A DNA stretch of 64,000 nt from Puccinia triticina (GCF_026914185.1 NC_070572.1:4526001-4590000); one strand, 5' to 3'; positions 33,276 through 45,509 are shown, numbered from the stretch's first letter. A program made the numbers and translations. The notes: generated by a model not told the origin, from the letters alone.

Positions 33276-36200
33276 CTAATAGTCGCCCCGCCGGCTCGGC
33301 CCATCAGCCGGATTCTTAGAACCAGCAATGTGATAGATCAACATGTTAAAGTTATCTAAGAACAAGGCCCACCGAGCCTGCTTGGGTGACAAATACTTAG
33401 CAGTCTTAAAGTAAAGGAGATTAGAATGGTCCGAATACATCACCACCGGATTAGCCGTTCCCATCAACCACGCCCTCCATTCATGGCAAGCCGACACAAT
33501 AGCCAAAAGCTCCAGATCGAAAACCTTCCAAGACCTCTCACGATCGGAAAGCTTTCTGGAGAAGTAACTGACGGGAAAATAATCACCGTTATCGTTTGGC
33601 TGACTCAAAACAGCCGCGATCGCATATCCTGGACTGTCGACATGAACTATCCTATCCTTCTTGAAATCAAAATGAATCAACAACGGTTCCCTAATGAATA
33701 AACTTTTTAGCGCCGCAAAAGAGTTCTCCGCTTCCGGAGAGTTTAGCAACGTGGAATCGGAAAACCTTTCCTGCGTCAAGGTAGTTAACAGACCCGCCAC
33801 CGTCAAAAACCGAGGTATGAAGCGCCTGTAAAAATTCGTAAACCCCAAAAACTTACGCAACCCCCGGACAGTCTTCGGAAAAGGCCAATCTTCAATAGTC
33901 AAGAGTTTACTTCTATTCATTTTCAAGCCTTGATCTGTAATGTCGAACCCTAGAAAAGTAACCTTACTACAGAAAAACTCGCACTTATGAAGGGAAGCCT
34001 TCAGCAAAAATTCCCGCAGTTTCTGCAATATATTAGTCAAATCAATCATGTGTTGACCCTTAGTTTTCGAATAAATTAATATATCGTCAATGTATACAAA
34101 ACAGCAGACGTCCAAGTACTCACGTAAAACGTGTTGAATGAACCGCTGGAAAGTTGCGGGCGCATTTGCCAGGCCAAAAGGCATGACCTGATATTTGTAG
34201 AGGCCCCATGGTGTTCGGAAAGCAGTTTTCCACTCATGGCCTTCGGCTACGCGGAGTAAGTTAAAGGCCGCCTTCAGATCAATTTTCGACAGAAACTTAG
34301 ACCCCTGTAAATTATTAAGAAGATGAGAAATAACTGGCAGCGGATACAAGTCTCTTACTGTCATATGATTTAAAAGACGGTAATCCACACAAGGACGGTT
34401 AGCTTTCCCTTCCACCTTTACATAAAAAATTGGGGCCGCTGCCGAGGACAACAAAACCCTAATAAAACCCTTAGCAAGATTATCATCAATATATGATTTC
34501 AACTCCTCTTGCTCTGGTTTACTCAAATTGTAAATCTTGCCAAACGGAGGAACCGCTCCCTTTTTCAGATTAACCTTACAGTCAAATTGCGCCCTGTGAG
34601 GCGGAAGAGAAGCTAGTGCTTCTGTGACAAACACATCCGCAAAATTATCGGTAAGAATTTTAGCTTCATTACAAGGAAGAGAACAAATTTCCTGTATACA
34701 TTCATACATTACAACGTTGCTATCCGATCCTCCAACAAAAGTTCCAGAGTCTTTCAACCACGAGTTGCCTAGGATAACATTTGCTGAAGCTAATTTGGTT
34801 AAATACAAAGTTACATGCGAACAAAGAAAGGAACCACACACGGTGGGAAATAAAACATCCCCTTTTGCGTAAGAAACGATCTCGCCTGAAGCCGCCAATG
34901 ATCCGTTGAAAGATTTGCATTGCACTCGGGCCGCCAACTCGAAAGTTTCTATTTTAATTTTCTTAGCAAAATCAACGTCAATAAACGACGCAGAGGCACC
35001 GGAATCAACCAAAATATAAACATCAGTACTAAGATCTTTGTTAATCAACAGTTGACCATTAAGAAAAGGACGATTATCCGAGACAGTCGCCTTTTTAATT
35101 ACATGTGTTTGCTTACCATTGGTAACATTCATCTTCTCAGACATACAGGTGTTGAAAAACACCTCTCCCGCCAACATATCCCCCATAGTAACAACATCAG
35201 CAGATAACGCTGGTTCGGCTTGATCCTCCACTTGAGAAGACCTCTTCTTGAAAGGCAAGCCATCGATTTCTGACAGCGACTCGCGTTTCTTCCCCTTATC
35301 GAGTCGAGGCTTTTCAGTCGGCGAGGAAGACTCACTCCCGTCGGTTGACTGATGACCCGACTTCCCACGAGAAGGACCAGCCCCACGACGGCGGATGTTT
35401 TCAGGTGCCCATTTGGACTCACTTTGCTTGTTCTTCTTCCGCCAAACAGCCCCTCCCCACTCTTTCCACAACTTCAGCATATCTGACAAATTCATCTTCA
35501 TCTCTTGTCCCAAAGTACAACCACGGGCTTGATAATGAGCGTCATCGAAGGTGCCGCCACATTGGATACAGATATTTCGCTCAACACATTCTTGACGAAA
35601 CTCCGGGTACGAAAACTCCATCTCTCTCATCGTCGAAGAGACGTTATCGATTTCCATCGAATCTCCGTCTGGGACCTTAACTTGCGGCGGTTGATGAGTC
35701 TGTTGCTTTGGTTGGGTTGAATTTGCCGAACATGGCTGATTGCCCTTTGGATCCAGGATTTTGCTGACACCCGCAACCAGATTACGAGAAACGGAAACTG
35801 CAATCTCTTGCTTTGCATTCAAGTCGTCCAAATCAGTCCATGGTCCTTGAATGAGAGCCAACTTCACGAGATTCGAATCGATGGCCTTGTCGTAAGCCTT
35901 GCATTTAGACCGTTCGTCCAACTGTAAGGGGCGAAGTAAAGAATTGAACAAAATATTAAACTCTTCGATGGTCTTGTTCCCTTGACGAGCAGAATAAAAG
36001 GCCAATTCCGCTTCTTCAAGTTCATGGTGGTTAGCAAAGGTGTGTTCAATAGCGTTGATGAAGGAATTGACATCGCGAAGCTCAGCTAATACATACATCA
36101 TACTAGCCGAAGCTCTGAGAGTCAGCAAATGAAGAGCTTCCGCGTTGCTTGCAAGCAGACCACGCCACCACGTATAAGAAGGGACTTCGCCTTCCATTTG

Positions 36201-36956
36201 TCCGGAGGAAGAGCGGAAATAACCCGAAATCCACATAATTTTCTGCTTTTCCGTGTTAAACTGTTCCCCAATCCGTTCAAAGGTATTTCTTATGGTAAAA
36301 CAAAGATTGTTAGTTTCACGAGGCAAGCCAGTAAAATAGATATGGGACTGATGAGGTGGCTCAATAAAAATCCTGGCCGGTGCCGAAATTGGCTGAGTGT
36401 TCAAAACCTCCAATCGACCCAAACGACCGCCTAACGCATCATTCGAACCCTCCAACAATCCACGAAGATGAGCGATGGATTGCTGATTTTCAGATTGATT
36501 CTTCGATAACTCGGCGTGGAAGATATCCTTGATATTCTTTGTATCTGCTTGTAACGTGGCAATCAATTTCTTGTCCTGACAAGCCTGTGCGGTTAAAAGA
36601 GCAATCGAAGCCGCCTGCGCTTCAATCAAAGTTGATTGTGTTGAGTTATTGACTCGAAGATTCAAAAGAAGAGCCGAAATATCATTCTCCGCGCTCCCGT
36701 GTAATCCGAATGTTTGAGAAGATCCACCTTGCTGTGGAAGTTGAACGCCTGGCTGAGGGGATGTTGTTGGAATAAGTCAAGGAGAGAAAGTCATGAATGC
36801 CGGAGAATTATGATCAATCGGCGAAGGCGTGTTGACCGAAAAAAATTGATGAGAAGGTCCCGGTATTGGAAGAGTTGAAACCGGAGGAGGAGTTGGAGTA
36901 AAGGAAGGAGAATTATGGATTGGAGTCATTGGTGCAATTTCGGAATTATCGGACAT
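33276..36956 (-). pseudogene. pol: Gag-Pol of Ty3 element 2, one in-frame stop, no integrase
   Basis: From ATG at 36956 the frame runs 1,227 codons with a single TGA at codon 60 (36779-36777). N-terminal Gag with coiled-coil-like and LTR-Gag regions (about residues 90-400), a Cys/His motif CIQCGGTFDDAHYQARGC, protease YILVDSGASASFID, RT (RVLLSSAAAPIFYVKVEG, VDYRLLN, MPFGLANAPATFQR, YIDDILIY) and RNase H (HVDSPGYAIAAVLSQ, FDLELLAIVSACHEWRAWL, YSDHSNLLYF). The frame ends NPADGPSRRGDY and abuts the LTR remnant, so integrase and chromodomain-type parts are absent. Despite the stop, RT catalytic residues look intact. Confidence 0.88.
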
Positions 36957-37000
36957 ATTTAAATTTATAAGAGTAATTTTTGAAAGGATCGGAATATAAT

Positions 37001-37454
37001 TGTGAGGCCCAGCCTACTATCAATTCGCTATGTGGCTATGAAACTATCCAAGAGGATAGTTTGCCGAGATGCTTGATAGTAGTTTCTGGATTTATGCTTT
37101 ATACTTTGCGAGAACGATAAAGTTTTGTTGTTTGTAACTCGAGAATGGATTACTCGGATAAATAAGTATAATGAGATGAATAGTAATAACAAAGAATATT
37201 CCGATAAGGAAAGAAAGGAAAGAAGAGAGGAAAGACAGAAACCAAAGAGAGAAAACATAGACAACAATCTGGTCCTCCCGAATGACGACATTGCCAATCA
37301 TCAAACGTCATAGCAACATGTAAATCGAATTAACTCGCCATCCTGCAAAGCAGATCGAATTAATCCAATTGTTAGTAATCGGCTTATTAATCTAGACGCA
37401 TAATAGTCTGTCAGCTCAGATAATTAACATTAATTATCCGCTCGGGTCGTTACA
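37001..37454 (-). repeat. 5' LTR of Ty3 element 2
   Basis: TG...CA ends and adjoining ACTGG duplication. The last 20 bp are repeated at 33260-33279. I could not identify a convincing primer-binding site directly downstream (ATTATATTCCGATCC). Confidence 0.82.
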
Positions 37455-37640
37455 ACTGGCCAAAAGAAAACATAAAACAAAAACTTCAATTTTGAATGAA
37501 TCCAAGTAGATCCAAGTGCCAGGACCCAGATCAGGGTTCTGCATACAGAAGAGTTTACCCATGGAAATGTCCCACCATCACTCGAAGATTGCAAGAGACG
37601 AGCTTAACTAAGCCTCTCCGAGGAGGCGCGAAGCGTCTCC

Positions 37641-37703
37641 GCACCCTCCCGCAAGCGGGAGGGTGCTCGCGCCCCGCGAGCACAGGGAGGGACTTGTGTT
37701 AAG
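37641..37703. repeat. GC-rich hairpin repeat, copy A
   Basis: Perfect hairpin GCACCCTCCCGC-AA-GCGGGAGGGTGC (37641-37666) followed by CTCGCG-CCCC-GCGAG. An inverted copy of the whole segment is at 43488-43550. Confidence 0.85.
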
Positions 37704-38251
37704 TTCGTGCAAGAGAGCGGTGGATGGTCTGGTGGGCAATTTTATCAATCGACGGCCTCTACAGCAGCCTTAGCGGTCGCATGTCATCCATCAGTCTACT
37801 TGAGATTCTAGCATGTACATACTGGTTGTTCATGGAGCAGGCGCGGGTTCGGCTCTAGGCCCTAGCCTCCATAGGCGTCCTCGAACCGGTAGGTCTGACG
37901 AGTCCTCGGAGGCTTGTCCGAGCAGTTCTCGGACATGGCCTTCCGACGAGATGTCGAACAGGCTTGTCCAAGCAGTCACCAGGCGGGCCTAGGGCTGGAC
38001 CCCGGCGACGGGGTCGACGGGTATACCCCTAACCGGACTTACTCCCGCACCGATGCGGATGCTATGTAGCTCGGAAGATTGGTTGGTTTTGGCAAATCGG
38101 TGGGGTCGGGTTTTCGAACAATTTGAGGAGATTTGAGGTCCTGCACCCGAGTGTCACACGGGGTGACACTCAGCAAAACTTTAGCTCGGCACGGCTCAAA
38201 GATGTCCAAAGACCAATTCGCCGCTCCCTCCAAGACCTGGACTATCCGCGG
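37704..38251. other. Intergenic upstream of DAD1
   Basis: Contains short repeats of AGGCTTGTCC.AGCAGT (about 37911-37975). No gene seen. Confidence 0.4.
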
Positions 38252-39054
38252 ATGGATTTCGAAATGGATGAGGATGAACTCGCGGCCGGCGAAGGAGATC
38301 AAGGTGATTACGATGAAGACCATAGCCACTTCGACAGCCAGAGACTCAAATGGATCGCCGAAATCTCAGAGGTAACGTGCTATATTTTGACTTCTTAACT
38401 TCCCGGCTCGATCATTCTTATGATTTTAATAATCAGCTTGCCTCGCGTCCTTGGATGATTTCATTTCAAGTCTATCGGAAAACTATACACCAACTTGAAT
38501 GCCCTCAACCGGAACATCGAAAGTGTCAACTCGGTCGGACGGCAGTTTGAGAACGTGTATAACTTGTGGTCCAAGTTAAGTTTTTCTAGTAAATTGTTAG
38601 GTGTTTTTACACTTTTCTGGCATTTTCCTTGCATAGAGCCAGGTCTCGATGCTTTTGAAAAAGAAACACGCCTCGGTCCTGCTCACAGACTATCCAAATT
38701 TAGTATCAAAGATGAGCAAATCGAGACGGATAAAGCAAGATATGAGCGTCGGATAATCCCCTGAAAGTCAGCACATTGGCTTCAGTGTGACTGTTTTATT
38801 GATAAGCTTTTGGATTGTTCAGGTTTGAAGAGGTAATCAGCGTACCCTCAGCTTCCGCCAATTCCACTAGCGATGCGACCAGCCCGGTCCAAAATGTTCA
38901 GACCGAGAGCACTAGTGGAGGCACTCTTCTGCTCACAACCTCCTCCAACTCGGGAACAGTGATGGAATCTTCGGTAGAATTACGCGACCCTCATTTACCA
39001 CCCGGTGTCGCCCCAGGAGGGGGAATGACATCTTGGGGTGTCGAGCGCTCTTAA
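38252..39054 (+). CDS. DAD1: DASH complex subunit Dad1
   Basis: Exons 38252-38371, 38471-38574 and 38823-39054 join in phase (introns 99 and 248 nt) to give 151 residues. The family core spans all junctions: FDSQRLKWIAEISE|SIGKLYTNLNALNRNIESV, then GRQFENVYNLWSKF|EEVIS. This matches Dad1, a small coiled-coil subunit of the DASH/Dam1 ring that links kinetochores to microtubule plus ends. A Ser/Thr-rich tail ends in LPPGVAPGGG, a motif I associate with basidiomycete Dad1 C termini. The N terminus is short and acidic. The third exon was chosen because it restores SKFEEV across a phase-2 junction; nearer AG acceptors give unrelated sequence. Confidence 0.88.
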
Positions 39055-39593
39055 ACTGTCCTTTACTTTCAAATTACAATGTAGGGTCTGAAGGCAACTC
39101 TCACCCTTCAATTAAAGCCAATGTTTCCAATTCTCTTTGCTACCATAGTGTGAACTGGTGTGCACAGTGACAAACCTATAGTTTTGGCCGCCGGTCACAG
39201 AGATTATGTGTGGTCCGCGCTAAAAAACTACATCAACCATCCGCTCAGTCACTGTATTTTTATCCATTAAATATGCCATGATTGATTTCATTTCCTTCGA
39301 GGCCTAATTCAATCAAACACTTTTGCTTGTAAAAACAACAACTTCATGTTTTCTTCTTCTAACTGTACCACTAAAAGTTTTTGACTTCGCTCAGCTTGAC
39401 AACCCAGTCAAAAGAAGTCAAGAAATGTATGAAAAGCCTTCATCCTCCAAGGCTAACTCCTACTTAGCCCATCAGATCTTCTGACAAGCCGTCTTGCAAG
39501 TTTAGCTGGTAAAGTCATGAGCCACATTACTAAATTCTTATAACCTAGATGACAGGAAGTTTGTGGTGAAATATTTGATGTATGTTGGGTTGA
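39055..39593. other. Intergenic between convergent DAD1 and RING gene 2
   Basis: AT-rich; probably the two 3' UTRs. Nothing else seen. Confidence 0.4.
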
Positions 39594-40354
39594 TTATTTG
39601 TAAGAGCTGATCAAGCTTATTAATTCACTGAGCAAGCAAATAAGGATAATGCCCATTGCTGATGCCCACATTATTATACCAAATCTTGAAGCTCTGCAGA
39701 ACAGATAGTAAAATATTGGATGTGTTATGATTGCGACCCTGTTTTGCAAAGCCGGTGCTTCTTTTCCCGAGACCGATCGTTGACATATTGGGCAACGTCT
39801 CTTTCCCTTCATTGTTTTCATGGCTTCTTTGATGCAAGTTATGTGGTATTCGTGGCCACATATATTCCATCGTTTGGTTTTTTTGCCTGCTGCCCATTCT
39901 TCCAAGCAGATTGGACAGGATACCTGTCTTTCCGTCCTTTTTGTATGTGGACCTACTGCTTCGTCATATATATCGAGAAAAATTGCCCCATTGAGTTCCG
40001 GCTCAGATGAGCTCATTGTCAAAGTTTCTTGATTGGGTTTGGCGGAATCGGATAGGCAATGGTCAACCACGTCAGGAGCACTCCCGAGATCCGTACTTCC
40101 TGGTGAATTCTATTAACAACAATCACAAGGTCAGTCATAAGGAATCTTTTTTTAAAGAGGAATGGAGAACTCTAACCCACTAGCTGATTGGGGGGGAAAT
40201 CTAATCGCGTGACTTGTCTTTGTGACACATAATCTGGAATTGATATAGCCGTTTCAAAGTCTTGTGAGCTAGAAATTTCTTGGATTTCTTCCACAGCATC
40301 AATCGGGCCCAATCGATGAAGAGAATCCACCGCCAAGCATCTTCCAATGAAAAT
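39594..40354 (-). CDS. RING-H2 finger protein with C-terminal membrane segment, copy 2 (5' end incomplete)
   Basis: Exons 40354-40181 (58 codons) and 40109-39594 (171 residues) join in phase 0. The RING-H2 is CPICLEEW...NICGHEYHITCIK...CPIC, followed by SVSGKEAPAL and a C-terminal helix IIMWASAMGIILICLLSELI. The first exon (FIGRCLAVDSLHRL...SSSQD) is homologous to copy 1 (32077-32760) and begins at a conserved acceptor AATAG, so a further 5' exon must exist. A candidate is the open stretch 40578-40425 (MCSRNPRPGNHN), but its donor does not match the reading phase. Likely a membrane-bound E3 ubiquitin ligase; substrate unknown. Confidence 0.75.
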
Positions 40355-40619
40355 CTATTCAAAACAATGTACTTTCTCTCAGATTTTATGTACAAATAAA
40401 CAAGCAGTAAACAATCTCATATACCAGGTGAAGAATTAACCGGACCGCCATCGGGAATGTCGAAACACGGCTTGAAAGGAAATGGTTTGGTTGGAAGGAT
40501 CGGATCGGGGGCCAGGAAAATTATGGAAAAGCGCGAGGCAGGATTGTGATTGCCTGGTCTTGGATTTCGAGAACACATAGAAAAGAAGTGGTTATGATTA
40601 TGCATGTGATGGTTGTTTA

Positions 40620-40710
40620 CGCGACCGCAGCGCAGCAGGGGCGCGTTGTTGAAAGCTGAATTGCAAGCGCAACCCCGCTGCGCTTCCGCTGTACGCAGCG
40701 GTGCCACGCT
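40620..40710. repeat. GC-rich GCAGCG/CGCTGC repeat
   Basis: GCGACCGCAGCGCAGCAGG and CCCCGCTGCGCTTCCGCTG form an imperfect inverted pair. Related in composition to 42600-43035. Confidence 0.6.
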
Positions 40711-40753
40711 TCTCTTCCCGTATAAAATCAAGATACTCATGCACTGCCACCGA

Positions 40754-41378
40754 CACTGCAAAAAAGGGCAGCACTCACAAGATGTACATGTTGCGTTTCC
40801 GCAGGAGCCTGGAAACCCCCTATAGAGGTGGGTAACCTAAATATCAAGATTTTAGCAAAATTCATACATCAAGGGGGGGCACCAGGGAATGGCTTTTTTT
40901 GCTGATTCATACATTTTTGTGCCTATGCTTGAGGTAGGATCCCCCTGGGGAGCTCAAAAGTTGTAATAAAATATGAGGATCTGCAGGTTTTAGCCACTTA
41001 TCCTGATGTTTGCCATTTTTGGTTTCAGCCCTCATTCATACCAATTTTGTACGTAAAATTTTGCAAAACACAAATGCAAAAATTCATACATTTAAGTTAA
41101 CAACTCACAAGCTACTTTGGGAGTTTCCATGTTCCTTCTTATGCACTTTTATTTTTTAACTTGAATTGTGCTTTTGTGCTTTCCCACAATTGCCTATGAT
41201 CTGCTACAATTTGTCAAATCATGTTCAAGAAATATTTTTCTACTTTTCTTTCCTCCCACCATGATTTCTTTCCCCTCTTTTTTTGTCTGTTCAAAATAAG
41301 GTGCACCTACCCCCTGCTAACTATTTATGTAGTTTGTAGGGGGTAGGTGCACCAGCACATGGCAGTTTTTTTGCAGTG
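40754..41378. mobile_element. Possible CACTA-like element (short TIRs)
   Basis: Left CACTGCAAAAAAGGGCAG and right CTGCCATG-type inverse ending TTTTTTTGCAGTG. A strong hairpin (GGTGCACCTACCCCCTGC and its inverse, 41300-41353) lies near the right end. No clean 3-bp TSD, so weak. Confidence 0.35.
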
Positions 41379-42599
41379 ACCGTGCATTGAAGCTTTGTCA
41401 ACAGCCACCTTGAATGGCTTGTCTTGCACCACAGCTTTCTTTGGAGCTCTCACATATCAACTGATTTCAGTTGTGCAAATTTTTCTTGAAGTGTACCCTC
41501 TTTAGATCTAGGCATTTTTTGGCCAGGCTTTCTTCAGCAGCTGCATATTGATGTTCATCCAACCCAAACTCAGAAGTAGCAAATAAGATGGTGAATTAAC
41601 AGTAGTATTACAGTTCTTTCCAAAATATAAAGTAGTTATTATGAAAATACCAGGATTCTTGTTAGCAAAAGAAATTAATCAAACTGGATCAAATTCAGGA
41701 ATAATATATGGTTACTGCATTGGGATGGTACACTTTCTTCATTGAGAGTAATTGCTGCTAATTTGCTTTGCATTTGCCATTTGCTGATTTGAGAAATCAC
41801 TTATCTCTCCAGCCAAATTGTGTCAGCCTATGTGATGCCAAGGAATCCTTGGCAAGAGTTTAAAACTCTGAGACAAAGTTATAAGGGATAATTCCAACGT
41901 AAAAGTTGGGAATTATGGCATAGAAAATAGGGCAAAAAGGGCCAATTAGATTAATATAATTGATATAATTAATTTTAAGAGGGGCCTGATTAAAGCAGGG
42001 GTGTTTAATCCCTCAAAAGTAAAAACTGGGGCCTGTAAACAGGTGTTTTTTTTCAAATCCCAGCAAGAAATAGCGGAGAATCTCAAGAGAAGGGGCTTAA
42101 ACTTACTAGTATAAGACCCAGGAGTCACTTGAGGTTCTTCAGGCGTGAAGTTGGGCAGTTGGAGGCGCTCAGAAAAGTTAATCTTGAGGGCAGGGTGGTC
42201 ACTGGACAGCTTCAGGACGAAACATTAGGGCTGTAATCACTAAAGTAGGTTTTTACCTGGCAAATCACAGGCTGTTGAGGCTGTTGAAGGCGGGTAAAAT
42301 TCTAATAGGTAATGTAAAGCTGGGAAATCTCCTTTTGGGCGGAGAAAGAGCCCTTTTTATAGCCTAGGCAGGCCTCCAGGGGCGCCCAGGGAACAGGGGG
42401 ACACTTGTGGGCGCATTCTGAGGCAATTTGGCTGCGCTAGAAGGCGCTGTTGGTCGTAGAACCTTGGGGCTTAGATACAAGGTTTGCCAAGCACCATTTA
42501 CAGAGGTTCTGCGTGTTTCTACACATGCTTTACCACGTCATAGGGGCTGGTTTGGGGGTTCTGTGAAGCTTATTTCCCTGGAAATGTGCCACAGAATGT
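41379..42599. other. Intergenic, no gene seen
   Basis: AT-rich DNA. A segment at about 42340-42420 (TTTTTATAGCC and GGGCGCCCAGGGAACAGG) resembles one at 53085-53150 and may be part of an old dispersed repeat. Confidence 0.35.
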
Positions 42600-43035
42600 A
42601 CTAGAACCAAGAGTGAAAGCGCAGCGCAGCGGTTTTGGTGGCCGCTGCGCTGCACTGAAAGTAGCGGCCCCGCCCGCTGCGCTACCGCTTTTTGGGTCTG
42701 GCAAGAAGCGGGGACCCGCTACGTTCAGCGGTAGCGCAGCAGAACCATCGCTGCGGTACCGCTTTTTGAGCTGGCCGCGTAGCGCTCCCCCGGTGCCAGC
42801 CAAAAAAGCGCAGCGCAGCGCAAGGCACAGCTTTTTTGGTTGCCGCTGCGCGGCGCTGAAAGGAGAGGCCCCGCCCGCTGTGCTACCACTTTTTGGGTTG
42901 GGAAAAAAGCGGGGCCCCGCTATTTGCAGCGGTAGCGCAGCGGGACTGGCGCTGCGCTACCTCTTTTTGGGCTGACCGCGCAGCGGTTCCCCGCCGCGCT
43001 GCGCTAAAAGACCGCTTTTTTGTAGCGCAGCGCAG
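42600..43035. repeat. GC-rich low-complexity repeat, two ~200-bp units of GCAGCGGTAGCGC type
   Basis: Two tandem units (about 42605-42800 and 42805-43030), each with CGCTGCGCTACCGCTTTTTG and AGCGGGGACCCGCT inverted pairs. The 129-codon open frame over it is a product of the repeat. Confidence 0.75.
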
Positions 43036-43487
43036 TGTTTCAGCCTTTCTAGAACCAGCTTCTGTGCACTAGTACACGTGTAAGCAGTGCTTTATACATG
43101 TTCTGGAGGCGCTTATTGAATGCTCCAGTTCATTTGACCCCTTCTACTCATTTACTACAGTTGTAATTTATGTGTAGTGAGGCTTAGGGGGAACCTAGGG
43201 TGCTTTCTAGCTTCTCCTGCACACGCTACATGTGTTCTTCTGGTCCAGAATCACGTGTGAGTGATTTTATATTAGATGATGTGGTAATTACATCTTTATT
43301 GATGGTTAATTGCATGTGTATAGCACATGTAACACATGTAATATCCCTAGTGAGACGTATTCTGGCCCATTCTTACTTGCTGGCGGCCCAAGCGCTTTGG
43401 TTGCGGGCTTGTTTGTGCATTATACATATATGTACACCATGCACGCGGGCTTGAGCTCCAGGCAACAGAGCACGCAGGCTTGGATGC

Positions 43488-43550
43488 CAAACTTAACACA
43501 AGTCCCTCCATGTGCTTGCGGGGCGCGAGCACCCTCCCGCTTGCGGGAGG
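43488..43550. repeat. GC-rich hairpin repeat, copy B (inverted)
   Basis: Reverse-complement match to 37641-37703, including TTAACACAAGTCCCTCC, GGGGCGCGAGCACCC and CCCGCTTGCGGGAGGG. Confidence 0.82.
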
Positions 43551-45013
43551 GACTTGTACCTAATGTCCAACATTTGGCTTGAGGCTACCCAGCCAAATGT
43601 TGAAAAATGCCTTGTAACCCAATATCACCGTATACCCCTCTGATTTATTCACAGCATCCAGTACCATTAGAGTCCTCTTTCATTTCTACATAATCTCAGT
43701 GGTCCAAAACAACACCTACTGCCTTCCCCTAATAAAAAAATTAATGTACAAATCCCACCTGAGAGCCTATCTGGCCTGATGTAGACTGGATCACCCATCT
43801 GGCCTAAACACATGAAGATAAGGTTAGACATCAGACGTCAATACCCTTTTATGTGTATAACATGCCGCAAGCCACCTAAATTCTGTATTGACGAGAGACC
43901 TGTCATTCTTATGTCAATACTGAAAAAACCTGTGAGAGTGTGTCCGACCTTGACCTTTGGATGATCCAATGGCTTCATTGCATAGCTCAAGACAACCCTT
44001 CACAGGAATGGCCGCTGAGTGGCGAGTTTGGGACAAATTTAATTGAAAAAATATGTACAAAAAAGCTGAGAAGCAGGGCTACAACATGGTATAGTAGGCT
44101 TTGAATTTTGTGCTGAGAGAAATGAGTAAAAGAGATGTAAACACAGAAATCATGATTTTCCGTGGAAATATCTCTCAGCCTCAGGCGAAGATTGGGACAT
44201 TAGTCCTAAGCCTTGGAGGCGCGAAGCATCTCCAATTGCTTGGATGCGCCGTGCAACAAATAAAGCCATCTTCTAAACTGTACACAACACCTCAGTTTTG
44301 TCACAAAGACTGGGTATAAACATATGTAATTAGTTATATAAGCATACAGGTGTATTCACACAGGATGTGGTGCACCTGTTAAACTTTGAAGTTAGTTTAC
44401 ACAAGGAAGGGATAAAATTTAGGGGTATATGTAAGTGAGGTACCCTAGGTTATTTGCATGGTGGTGTCCATGGCCCCAACTGTTGGGGCTAGGGAAACGG
44501 TGTTCCACTCCATGAATTTCTTTCCGAAATACAGAAACATCAGGGTAGTTTTACGAAGAAACCTCAGATCCTCTCATGTCCGCTTTAGGGCAGCTCGAAT
44601 CGACTTAGTTCTCAGCAACCGCAAGGCTGAGAAGGCTTTGTCAAGATTTCTTCAAGGCTCAAATCACTTTCCTGAACATTTTCCACAATGAAACCTCACA
44701 AGTCCTGGCTGGAAATTCCCTTTTCCTCTCAATTCTCTCCCCTCCTCTAAAAATTGTCCAGTTCCTTTTCCCCAACTCTCATAACACTAGCAGGATTGTA
44801 TTTGTGTTAGATCATATTTGTCGTGTGTGTCACAGAGATGTTACTTGATTCATAGTATGCAATGCCATAGGCCAAAATTCACCCAAAAAAAAAAAAGGAA
44901 GGGATAACATAATTTAGGGGTACATGTAAGTGAGGTACCCTAGGTTATTTTACCTGTAGATTCAGAATCTACTGTTATATTTTGCTTATTAATTCCATAA
45001 GGCTAAGTAATTA
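43551..45013. other. Intergenic with a 50-bp direct repeat
   Basis: The sequence around GTAAGTGAGGTACCCTAGGT occurs at about 44405-44456 and 44893-44945, preceded both times by GGAAGGGATAA. No gene seen between. Confidence 0.5.
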
Positions 45014-45215
45014 GGGGGGTTCACAATTGAATTATTTAAAACTTTGGAGGTCAATTTAAGGCCTTTATGAACATAGTTTTAAAATTTTGGCAAGATGTCC
45101 AGCAAAAGGTTGGACTGATCAATCAGTGCAATTAATTATCAACTTTTTAAAAATATGTTCATACACAGGTTAAAATGGGTCCTAAAGTTTTATGAATTTC
45201 AATTGTGAACCCCCC
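45014..45215. mobile_element. Tc1/mariner-type MITE, uninterrupted copy (202 bp)
   Basis: Ends GGGGGGTTCACAATTGAA and TTCAATTGTGAACCCCCC with TA on both sides. It is the empty-site reference for the insertion in 28125-29868. Confidence 0.88.
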
Positions 45216-45509
45216 TATTATGTATTTGTATATATATTAATGTTTTTGCGTAGTTTTACATATGTAAGAGTGATAAAGTCTCTTTCATATGTAACACGAC
45301 ATTTTCTATTTTTATTTTATTATTTTTTATGTCATGGTGGCTCTGCCATAGTAGCCAGCTGACAAATTGGGTTGGCCTTTTTTAATGAAAAGCATAGTTG
45401 ATCTGCTGATTCCAAACATGAGCCTTGCCCAAAAAGTTCAAATGTGAACCCTCATCAAATTTTCTGCTTGAAAGGTGATTATTGTTGTTCTGATGTATTA
45501 TGTAGCTTA

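Larger units (their letters stand above)
33260..37454 (-). mobile_element. Ty3/gypsy LTR retrotransposon 2, integrase and most of 3' LTR deleted
   Basis: On the minus strand the 5' LTR (37454-37001, 454 bp) begins TGTAACGACCC and ends GGCCTCACA. The coding frame runs 36956-33276. Immediately after the RNase H domain only about 20 bp of the 3' LTR end (AGTAGGCTGGGCCTCACA) remain, at 33260-33278. The 5-bp duplication ACTGG flanks both outer ends (33255-33259 and 37455-37459), so both true ends are present and the loss is internal. Confidence 0.88.

Noticed and set aside
42586..42975. 129-codon frame with two similar halves
   Set aside because: Translation of the GC-rich repeat unit, with no start context or homologue; the duplication in the protein is the DNA repeat.
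44405..44945. Pair of 50-bp direct repeats as LTRs of a tiny element
   Set aside because: No TG...CA ends, no target duplication and no internal features; reported only as a direct repeat.
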